A stretch of 64,000 bases of DNA, from assembly GCA_036785705.1 (NCBI GenBank), contig JAWUZG010000029.1, positions 16,755,501-16,819,500 of the forward strand, given 5' to 3'. Within the stretch, counting starts at the first letter, position 1. The number at the start of each line of letters is the position of its first letter. The notes below the pieces were generated by a model. The model was not told the origin of the DNA and made no database searches. It saw nothing but the letters and a program-made list of their open reading frames with translations. Shown piece by piece: positions 1-9,320 of this stretch. The translations under genes and the position numbers were made by a program. This stretch comes from Acanthornis magna (Eukaryota; Chordata; Aves; Passeriformes; Acanthizidae).

Positions 1-2479
1 TCTTCAGACTTTTTTCAGACTGTTTTTCTTTCCTAAGCCAAATTGCTTCCCCACTCAGTGAAGCAACCTTTTTAATGCCTTGTTTACTAAGGTGCACTAT
101 GAGCATAATGTAAATTCTTTAACACACCAAGCACAACCCCAAGTTTCAGAAAGATCTATGGTTGCCTAAAGATTAGAGGTGAAAGTTATCCACAATCCTG
201 CATACATTGATGTTGCTGTACCACTGTGTAAAACACAGGAACTCCTTCCTCAGGGCGTTATTTTCCCACTACCACATCTATCCAAATTCTGCTGGTTTCT
301 CCGCTTCTTCCCAACTTTGGTTTATTTCCTGTTGCCTGACTCTGCTTACCCAGCCAAGGATCGCGGTGCAGACAGAGCTTCAATGGACCGCAGCAGCACT
401 AATGGCAAACACCCTCTGAAGTTTCCTACAACAAATCTGCACAGAGTGCAATGTTCTCTCTACAAGATGGATGAAACTGAGGTGACTTTAGAGTCATCAC
501 TGAAAAGCAAAAATGCCAATATGCATTCCAGTTCTGCAACTTATTGAAGTCCTGACACTACAGCATAAGATGGAAAGTGATTCCCATTTTAATTTGAAAA
601 CTGGTCAGTTAATTTATCCATTTATATTCACTTGTTTTGATAAAGCCAGTTAATTTTTAGTGCAGAGAGCAAAGTGGTCCTCTTCTCATCTGCTGAGTGT
701 AGTTTTCAAAGTCTGTGGATAAAGCAGATACTCTTCGTGACAAGAAAAAGTCTGCCCTTTGAGGTTTAAAACGAAGTTGCTCAGAGCTGAATTTGGTGGT
801 CTTTTTGTCTCGTTGGATTTGGGGGGGTCTTTGGGGGGGTGAGCAGTGGGTGTTGAAACATCCAGTTAGCACAACAATTGGGAAAATAATGAGGACACTA
901 TGAAGTTGAGAACTACAAAGGCTGAGTCTCCTTTTTAGCTCTACAAAGTAAGTACTGCCATTCCTTTAAGGATAACACAAACCATACTTCATTGACTTAA
1001 ACTACAATTGCTCATAACCAGTAACTAAGTTCACCCCCTGAAGAAATCGAGATATTTGTATTAGAAAAAACGTTTCTTGACAATGTGGATGTAAATCCAG
1101 GACGAGGAGTCCAGAATCATCAGCACTCCAGAATAAGGGAAGTTTCCTGATCCAATAGTAAGAAATTGAAAAATATTTTACTATTATTATCATATTAATA
1201 ATGTGTAATTATTTATTTAATTGTTAATAATTATTATCTAAGTGGCATGTACTGCTTGTGACACCTTTTAGTATGACTTTAAGGCTTTCTTATATATCCT
1301 GAAAATACTTTACAATATTAACCCATTGCTCTTTGTATTATGAAGATTAAACTTCAAGTTGGATTTACAATATTGAAATAGACTTGTCTTCATTTTCTCA
1401 TTTATCGACACAAACAACAGAAAGATGTTAAAACACTGTGTTATTGATTTTTGGCACAGTGTCATTCTGTGTTCACATCTGTAACCATAAGTCGAACAGC
1501 TGAAAGACTATCTCTATTCCACAAAAATTAATTTGGCAAATCAATGCAAGGAATTGGGTTTAAATGATTTCACACCAAATCAGTTCAATAAACTGTTGCC
1601 CTAATTAACACTGGTGGCTTGTGGTTTTTTAACAAGCTCCGACACAGAAGTTCAGCAAGATGCCAGGCATTATATAAAGGCTGAGCTTGTCTTTTTGCTG
1701 TGTGTAGACTGAGCCTTGATCTCTTTCTTTCTTTTTTTTTAGCTAGAGATAGGTAATTTCTGTGACTAGAGTATAAAGTAATTATTAATAGAGTGAATGT
1801 GTTTTATACACTGATTCTGTACCATATCTGAGAATGTAAGAATCACCTTTCTCCCACCAAAAGCTGTCTGAAATATGGCCCCACCATGTCCCTTTAAGAA
1901 AGGGAAATACTCTCATTATCACTTCACACGAGTAAACAGCCTGCTTAATGGTCTGCTGTTTCAGAAGGGAGCATCAAACAGCTATAGTAAACATAGATTT
2001 TCACAGGATTTGAGGGAAACTCAGAACTTCTAAAAAGAAGTCCAGTTTGTAGGAAAGCTTGTACATGACATCTCACACTCTCACCATGCAGTGCCCTGGC
2101 CACTCGAGGATGTTACTTAGCTACTTCCACATTATTTACAGGCTAGTACTCTGCTTCACTACAGCCTGGACATTATTCCAAAGAAAGGGCTTTTCCCTTT
2201 TTTTTTTTCCTTTCTCTCTGTTGCCCCCTCCCCAGGTGCTGGCCCGTCCCCTCTGGTGTGGCGGGTGTCTTTGGAGCAGCCAGGACAACGTGACTCGAAG
2301 GACTCCCCCAGTCCTCCACAACCGAGGGGGAAACGCCGGTGGCGAGCAATCCTGGGGAGGCGGGGAACAGAAAACGAAAGCCCTGCTTCCAAATCCTAAT
2401 GACAGTTAGCAGGGATTAAGTAATAGCTACTGACCTCTTAAGCTCACAGTAAAGAAAGGTGGTCCTGTTTAATTCTCCT
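1..2479. other. Intergenic, no gene recognised
   Basis: AT-rich DNA. A 122-codon open frame at 179-547 has no recognisable domain and no splice or promoter context, so I do not call it a gene. A short poly-T tract lies at about 1,727-1,740. Confidence 0.5.
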
Positions 2480-2760
2480 CTGCTCCCTACAGCTCCTTCT
2501 TATACAACGCTCCGCAGCTCCGGCATATCACCTCCCGCACGCCCTATCGCTGTCGCGGCGGCAACACCCCCTCGGCCGGGAATACAGCAAGGCACTGCAG
2601 GGGCGGGCTGACGGCAGAGGCAGCTGTAGCAGGCGCTGAGGCTGGGAGCTTTCGCCCAGGAAATACCCGGAAAGCTGCACGTGGCTCGCACCTCCCTGGG
2701 CGCTTGGGCAAGACCCCCCCGGTTAAGCCCGGGCCGTGGTCACTCTGACGTAGGGTTTCC
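2480..2760. promoter_or_regulatory. Small GC/CpG-rich block
   Basis: A GC-rich patch with several CpG sites (for example TCGCGGCGGC) in AT-rich surroundings. A TGACGTA motif resembling a CRE lies near 2,747. No TATA box or open frame with a known product is attached. It could be a minor promoter or enhancer, or a remnant of a GC-rich repeat. Confidence 0.35.
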
Positions 2761-3120
2761 AAAATGGTAAACTACATATCAATAAATCCCGTTTATACGC
2801 TTAATATGCCTCAGTAGCTACAGCCGTAGAGAAAGAATAGGGGGGGAAAAAAAGGAAGTTAGGATTATATATATATTGAAATCAGTCACAATGGAATGCT
2901 GAACTGACCACAAGGATGCTTGGCAGAACACCCAATATAGGGCCAGAAGGAGGAGCAAACAGGAGCAACTCGTCGGTCTAAAGTGCCAACTGGGTAAAAG
3001 GTGATTTTGGCGGGGGGAGAGTGAAAACACAGACTCACAGCCCACCGAGTCTAGAAACCCTCTGACTCGAGGAGGAGACTGAGAATGTGGACAAATTAAA
3101 GTGAGAGAATCACTCAACCA

Positions 3121-3262
3121 GTAGAATCACAGAATATTCTTGAGTTGGAAGGAACACACAAGGATCAAGATGTCCAACTCTGAAGTGAAAGGTCAATATG
3201 GGGATTGAGTGTACAACTTCGGTGTTATTAGCACCATGCTCTAACCAAAGTGAGCTAAGAAG
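3121..3262 (-). mobile_element. tRNA-Ile-derived SINE with CR1-like tail
   Basis: On the minus strand the block opens with a tRNA-like head: TTAGCTCA, then GGTTAGAGCATGGTGCTAA, then a B-box-like segment. These match tRNA-Ile features, including the anticodon-loop GCTAATAAC. It ends in a CR1-like 3' tail (GTTCCTTCCAACTC to ATTCTGTGATTCT). CR1-mobilised tRNA-Ile SINEs are known from birds, notably passerines, from memory. It is diverged, so it is probably inactive. Confidence 0.75.
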
Positions 3263-5048
3263 ATATAATACTAATTAATTAGAGAACTATGCAACTTGTA
3301 GCCTATTAATAGTGGTATTTTTGTTTGCTAAAACATATAAATAATATAAAGTTTTGATGATCAGGGAGCTAGCCTTTTGTGGGTTACCACCTAGCTCCTT
3401 ACTTTGCACAAACCAGAATAAAGAAATAGAGATTCCTCTCCTCGGTGTGTGAATTAGCATTGCATACCACGTAATGAGCCCATATTAGGGACAACAATCC
3501 CAGCCAGGCACTCCCGGAGCCCACTCATGCAGTGGTTTGCAGACACTGGTACATCAGCGGTGTTTGTGTCTGCCCAGCTGCAGCCATAGGGTTTATGTCG
3601 CAGGATGAATCTGTGCTCAGGAAATTGGGAGTTTCAGGAGTGCCAAGTGGGAAAGAAATCACGCTCTGCCCAGCTTTGCCCAAGCAGGAGGCATGCAGAG
3701 AGCAGCTGCTAGAACAGCCCCAGCCAGGTGTTCAACAAGCTCTTACTCAAGACTATTAGCCTCCCTTTCTACTGGGATTGCTCCCTGGCAGACAACATAC
3801 TGTGCTTAAGCACTAGCTTTTCCTAGGGGAGACACCTTTTACCCAGATCTTACTCCCAGCCTCTTTACTTGCCCTTTCTTATCTACATGCAACAAGACTT
3901 CCAGCTGCTTCTTTTGGGGCTTGGAAGATAAAAGCCTGTGAGGGTACAGCTATTTTCCCCCAGGCCAGCAGTTCCTGCAATGAAAAATGTATGAAATTAG
4001 GATGGCCTGAATTCCACAGATCTTTCTACACCATGCTGATGGTGGGCCTTCATACAGTGGAACCTACAGGTACAAAGGATCAAATTCTGTATCCTGTCAT
4101 CTCAAACATAAAGTAGAAATACCTCTGGAGAACCTTTTTTTTGTTTTGCACACAAGTCTGCTCAAGTCAACCTGGTCTTGGTAAATCTTGGGGTGTGCTG
4201 TGTAAAGTAGTCAGACCAGAGGAAGCCCATCTTCTTCCTACAGAAATTAAAAATTCAGTGCATCTCTGGATTCCTTAAATTCTTTATTCTTAAATTCTTT
4301 ATTCTAAAATTCTGCAGGTTGGGATTTTGAGAGTGACACACCCTTCTTTCCATATTTTCTCATTTCTGACCTGTTAACTTCCTCATCAGAAAGATTACAG
4401 GAACTCACTTGGCCTCCTCCCAGCTTTTGTTTGCCAGAGTCACATTTTCTGAACCAGTTACAAAGTTTTACTATTGCAAAACTTCCATGGTCTAACATAA
4501 CTTTGACTGCACTTACGTTTTGTGATGACATTACTATGCTGGTTGCTTCAAATAAGTTATGTTTCAAAACTATTTCCATCTCCTTTCAAAGACATTGTAT
4601 TACATAGGCTAAAGTACAAACTATGCCTCAGCAGCTTTATTTACAGTTGTTACACAACTGAAAAAAGGAGCTCCAGAAAGTAACTGAAACATTATACACA
4701 GAAGTAATGAGCAGGAAGTTTAAAGTCTTAAGATCTTCAATGTATGTGTGGTATTACATAAAGGAGGATTGGCAGACCAGGAGATATAATATTTACACAT
4801 ATACATCATGAGTTCCACATACGGGACAGTTAATGACTAGCACGTGACTATGATCAGCATAAAGTAATGACTCAATTAGCATGTGACAGGAAATTGTAAC
4901 GCATAGCAGAACATATGAAAGAACGCATATGGGAGTGATTAGAGACAGATGTAACTCAGACCCCTTGGATTCAGTAATCATGCTCCTCTTCATACAGCCA
5001 TGTGATGTACAGGATGTGGAAACTGTTCAGTCTCACAGTTAATCTTCT

Positions 5049-5049
<1 letters not shown>
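3263..5049. other. Intergenic, no gene recognised
   Basis: AT-rich sequence. A small direct repeat of AAATTCTTTATTCT lies near 4,278-4,305. No coding or RNA gene is supported. Confidence 0.5.
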
Positions 5050-5081
<32 letters not shown>

Positions 5082-5098
5082 AAAGAAAAAAAGAAAAA
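5050..5098 (+). repeat. Poly(A) tract with A/G tail
   Basis: Thirty consecutive A residues followed by AAAAG-type units. It may be a decayed retroposon tail or a simple microsatellite. No parent gene could be recognised upstream. Confidence 0.9.
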
Positions 5099-5188
5099 AT
5101 CACCTACTTTCCAAATGGATCAGACCCCAAAACCAGATGGAAGTGGCACAACACACAGTCAAACAGGAGGGCACAACTGCCTCTAACT

Positions 5189-5211
5189 GCTAACCTGTTA
5201 GGCAGGTTAGC
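5189..5211. repeat. Short perfect inverted repeat
   Basis: GCTAACCTG, a 5-nt spacer and CAGGTTAGC form a perfect 9-bp stem. A TATATAA motif follows about 40 bp later (near 5,250). No transcript unit is proven. Confidence 0.7.
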
Positions 5212-6537
5212 TTAAACCAGTCCTGTACCTACCTGCTGTTTGATCCCTGTATATAACCTCAAGCTCCCTCTGCCATAGGATTGTTTATTTATTCAGGCAG
5301 CTAGATGAAACCCCCAACATTTAAATGAGCTCCAGACCTGGACAAGATGCAGGGGGAGCAGTTCTTCCAGTGGCGGAATGAGATACAGGCTCTGAAGAAG
5401 TAATTTGTAGCTGTGAGATAAACTGGGTCCCCAGGGGGGTGACAGTGTGCAGGGGAAAATACCAGCCTGGGAAGAAGCAACAGCAAATAGACCTGCATGG
5501 ACATAGTAATACTGGTGTCTTACACCAGCTGTCTCTCTTTACATATCGAAATAGCAGAGACAATATCTATAAATAATAAGTACCTTTCAGTACCAATAAG
5601 CCTTCACCAAAATTGGATGGATATTGTACAGCTTTCATCATTGCAAAATTGCTAAGAAAAAAGGCCAGCAGGGGTAGTTAGGCCAACACAGGCATAGCCG
5701 GGAACTGTAGACAAGCTTCTGGCACAAAATCTTTCTTCAGATCTGAAATGTATGAAATACATTTTCAGAGAGTAATTAGATATGTAGGAGTCAGACCACT
5801 CTGAAGGTAAAGGCAACTGAATCCCTCAGAGAAGGGACAGTAGTGGAAGAGCAGGATGAGAGAAAAAATTTTTAAAACCTGCAGCTCTGCATACGAAAGA
5901 GTCTCTTAACAGGGCTTTTTAGGAGTCTAAGAAGAGGCTGGGCCATTCCCTCCCCTTTTTGTCCTGTATTTCTCATTGTCTCGTTTTTGATCATACCTGC
6001 ACATTCTTTTATTCTGCTGATTATCTTTAGACACCCTGTTTCTCCTCACTCTGACCTTCCACAGTTCCAGGGGAGTTACAAGTCCCAGGAAACAGATATA
6101 GTAATTGACATCAGCTACAATATAGCAACCTCTCACTTGTCAGGAACAACTAAGCAATGCAAAATAATGTAATCAGCTCCTGATGGTAGCTGACTGGAAA
6201 CTACTAGAAGCCTACCATGGGAATAAACAGTTTTATTTGGGAGAATGAAATAGCATATAGTAGTATTCCACTAAATCACAATGGTAAGGCAAAAAGTGTA
6301 AATAAGAAGCTGGAAGCTACTTGGATAACAGAACAAACTGGCTTGGCATCAGTCCTGAGAATAATGCCTGACTCAACTCCTCAGCCAGCAAGCACATACA
6401 ATAAATATCAAAGTAGGTAGGATGCACTAAGGAACAGCAGCAGAACGCACTCTGATGTTATTGCTACAATCATTATTTAATTTCAGATTAATCAAGACCA
6501 TGAGCCAAGGCTCCGGGTCATGTAATCCAGCAGTGCT

Positions 6538-6558
6538 CACACACACACACACACACAC
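6538..6558 (+). repeat. (CA)n microsatellite
   Basis: About ten CA dinucleotides without interruption. Confidence 0.9.
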
Positions 6559-6918
6559 TTTACAAATGCCACAGCCTAAGTGCTGAGCTCAGGGACAGGG
6601 CTGGGCAGCTCGCTTAAATAAACTCCAACAGGGACACCACCTTACATGGAACAATGGGGAGGGATAAATCTGGAATGAAGAAGATGAGGTAAAGACAGCA
6701 GTGATTAAATTAAATATTAATGTCAGTGTGTGGAATCAGATGGCCAGATTAGATCCAGAATTTTCTTTGGGGATTGCTGGACAGACACTGTTCATTTTTT
6801 CAATTTTATTTGACTGCACTGACAAAACAAGAGTGGTTTTATGGTGTTACTTGGATCAGGGCTTGTCCTAGAAAAAAATAATAAAGCACCATAAAAGAGA
6901 TCTTGTGAGATGAGTGGC

Positions 6919-7381
6919 TGTTGAAAAATGGCTTGAAGAGCAGGACCATGAGATGCTAGACGCTCTGCTTCTGCAGCATCTGCCACAGAATACAGGCTAG
7001 GCATTGTGCGAGCAAAACCTTGAGGGTGAGCTGCAAGGACAGTGTCCTTGGTGGTTTGGGAAGTACCGAATTTTATGAAAGAGAAATTGTGGTCAAAAGG
7101 ATGCAGAACAAAGAGACCACGAGCTGGGAGGGGACAAGATAATGTAGCTGTATGCAAGTAACCAATAACAGTGTGGCAAGTAGTCTTACTAACCAATGAC
7201 ATAATGACATGTAAAACCTGCTAGCTGCTAGAAAATGTACTTAAGTCTGAGAACCTAGAGAAATAGTGGGAAAAAAGCTTGTATTGATCACATTGATCCT
7301 GTATTGCTTATTCTCCTCGTCGATTGTGGTGCACAGCCTTAAATGGGATTACCTTAAATAGTGAATTTTTGTACCGCTTCA
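6919..7381 (+). mobile_element. Solo LTR, alpharetrovirus-like family A
   Basis: The 463-bp element starts TGTTGAAAAATGG and ends ACCGCTTCA. It is flanked by a perfect 6-bp duplication, AGTGGC (6913-6918 and 7382-7387). A TACTTAAG box near 7,240 and the tail resemble alpharetroviral LTRs. It is clearly homologous to the minus-strand LTR at 30,887-31,407. No internal sequence remains, so two LTRs probably recombined to leave one. Confidence 0.85.
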
Positions 7382-7714
7382 AGTGGCCAGCTTAAGTTGG
7401 GTCCCCAGGGTGGTGACAGTGTGCAGGGGAAAATGACAGCCTGATCTTTGGCAGCAACATTAGGTGTGGTCTGGATGACCAGCACAGAGCTGAGGGGGGG
7501 TTGTGGGGAAGCCTGTGCAGCAGCACCAGCTGGGGACTGCACACGTCTCTTCACAGGCTTCCCGCAACTCGCCCCACAGCCGAGGCCATGGTTGCAGGAC
7601 ACCTGCCACCTCTGGAGAGGCACAGACTGAGGAAACCCTCAGCTCTACCATTGAGAAGAGGGACCCTTGGAAAATACTGCTTGAGACACAAGCGGCCCCA
7701 GCACCACCGTGACA
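7382..7714. other. Spacer between solo LTR and CR1
   Basis: Begins with the second copy of the AGTGGC duplication and then the 46-bp segment shared with 5424-5469. The rest is moderately GC-rich with overlapping short frames and no recognised product. Confidence 0.45.
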
Positions 7715-8185
7715 TGATACCACATTATAAGAAGGCTATTAAGCTATTAGTGTCCAGAGCAGGGCAACAAAGATAGTGAAGGGCCGTGAGGAGGAGCCGT
7801 ACGAGGAGCAGCTGAGGTCACTTGGTCTGTCCAACCTGGAGGAGACTGAGGGAAAACCTCATCAGAGTCTACAATTTCCTCATGAAGGGCAGAGGAGAGA
7901 CAGGCACTGATCTCTTTTCTCTGGTGACAGGACCAGCGGGAACGGCCTGGAGTTGTATCAGGGAGGTTTAGGTTGGATATTAGAATAAAGTTCTTCCCCC
8001 AGAGGGTGTTTGGGCACTGGAACAGACTACCCAGGGAAGTGGCCACAGCACGAGCCTGACAGAGTTCAAGAAGCGTTTGGACAACGCTCTCAGGCACCTG
8101 GACTCTCGGGGTGTCCTGTGCGGGGCAGGAGTTGGACCCCATGATCCCTGCGGGTCCCTTCCGACTCGGGAGATGTTGTAAAACC
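7715..8185 (+). mobile_element. CR1 LINE, 3' end
   Basis: The plus-strand sequence follows the C-terminal CR1 reverse-transcriptase region and 3' end. Recognisable pieces are AGAGCAGGGCAACAAAG, TGGAGGAGACTGAGG, AGGTTTAGGTTGGATATTAG and the end GGGTCCCTTCCGACTCGGG. The reading frame is broken. It abuts the CpG-rich block directly. Confidence 0.9.
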
Positions 8186-8690
8186 CTCTCAGCCGTCCGC
8201 GACGCCTCCCGCCATCGCCCCCTGCCGCGCCCCACCGGCACCGCAGCGATGGCGGCCCCCACGGCCCGCGCGTGAGCCCGACGCCGACCGCCGCTGCCGT
8301 GAGTGGGGACAGGCAGCCGAGCCCGTTGCGCGGCCAGGGCGGGCCCCGTCGCCGCTCCCGCAAGCACCGCCGCACCTGAGCGAGCCCCGCCGCCCCTCCC
8401 GGCGGGCTCGGCCCGGCGCAAAATGGCGGCGGAGGATGGCCGGCCCGCCGTGGGGGCGGAAAGGGCGCGGGAGAGGTTTCCGCCGGGGGGGTTCCGTCGG
8501 GGCTCCGGCCACGGTAGCGCTGCAGTGACTGCGGGAAGCGGCGGGCGTCTATAAAGGCGGCGGGGGTCAAACCAGGGGCACTGAGCGGTGGCATCGCGGC
8601 GAGAGCAGCAGTGCCGTGAGACGAGCTGGGGCTTGCTAAGTGACCCCGAGAGCCCGAACTCATTTCCCTTCGGACCCTGTTAATGGTAAC
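8186..8690 (+). promoter_or_regulatory. CpG-rich promoter-like region with TATA-like box
   Basis: A strongly GC- and CpG-rich block of about 450 bp. It includes AAAATGGCGGCGG at 8420-8432, which matches a YY1-type promoter motif. TATAAAGG lies at 8550-8557, followed by a possible first exon with a donor-like ATG|GTAAC at 8685-8690. The ATG at 8423 opens a 44-codon frame with no known domain. The layout suggests plus-strand transcription, possibly of a non-coding RNA. The gene is not recognised, and 120 bp downstream it is interrupted by a provirus. Confidence 0.5.
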
Positions 8691-8803
8691 TGCTCTTGAA
8701 ATACATCTCAGTCGCCTTCAGAAGAGGGATGCGAGGCAAATTTATCTAGCAAGCTACAGAGAAAGCCCGATAAGCAGAGAATAATCAGAAATGTGGCAGA
8801 AAA

Positions 8804-9299
8804 TGAGGAACAGGTAGTCAATAGGTAAGTTCACTCTTGAGAGACAGAATATGTAAGTTCTAAAACCTAGGAAAACAGAATTCCCTTAATCTTGTCAAGA
8901 TAAGAGGGACAAGAATCTGTTTGAGGCCAGCACAGAAACCGCTCAATCATCCCACTAAGGACTGCACATGCTCCAGAGAGAAAGGTGAAAAGTGCATTGT
9001 GATGAAGACTACGGATCTTCATCATGAAAAGACCCCCAAAGACCACCAGCACACACAGCGCATGCGTGGCACACATGCTAATGGTATTAATGATTTCCGA
9101 GAAATGATTTGTATAACCACTCCTATCCCAGTGAATGCGATGAATATTCATGAATGTTACCCATAATATTGTGAGTTGGAAGTGCCGGTGTGTGTGTTAG
9201 GAGGAGCGATCCCCCCACACCCGGCGTGCCAAATAAAGCAAATACCCACTTCTTTGACTTTGTCTCTGAAGTGTCTCTGGGCCTGCTTGGGGCAAATCA
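8804..9299 (+). repeat. 5' LTR of class I provirus
   Basis: A 496-bp LTR with AATAAA at 9232-9237 in the expected R region and a TCA end. It differs from its partner by scattered substitutions and a 5-bp length change near 8,830. Confidence 0.9.
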
Positions 9300-9302
9300 A
9301 AT

Positions 9303-9320
9303 TGGCACCCCACATGGGAC
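9303..9320 (+). other. Primer-binding site of class I provirus
   Basis: TGGCACCCCACATGGGAC begins three bases after the LTR. It matches the tRNA-Lys(CUU)-type site at 15 of 18 positions from my knowledge of that tRNA. Two of the three differences are CG to CA changes, as expected of methylation decay. Confidence 0.65.

Larger units (their letters stand above)
5099..6918. other. Intergenic, with one repeated 46-bp segment
   Basis: Apart from the hairpin and the CA microsatellite, the notable item is 5424-5469, which is almost identical to 7398-7443 (TGGGTCCCCAGGG, then GGTGACAGTGTGC). No gene is recognised. Confidence 0.5.

Noticed and set aside
5050..5098. Poly(A) tail of a processed pseudogene
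   Set aside because: Upstream sequence matches no recognised mRNA and no target duplication was found, so only a poly(A) tract is reported.
7747..8663. Long minus-strand frames (224 and 227 codons) across the CR1 and CpG block
   Set aside because: They lie antisense to a CR1 3' end and in GC-rich DNA where stops are rare. The proline/arginine-rich translation has no domain.
8867..9151. 94-codon minus-strand frame repeated at 14,081-14,365
   Set aside because: The duplication is simply the two LTRs of the same provirus; the frame is antisense within the LTR.
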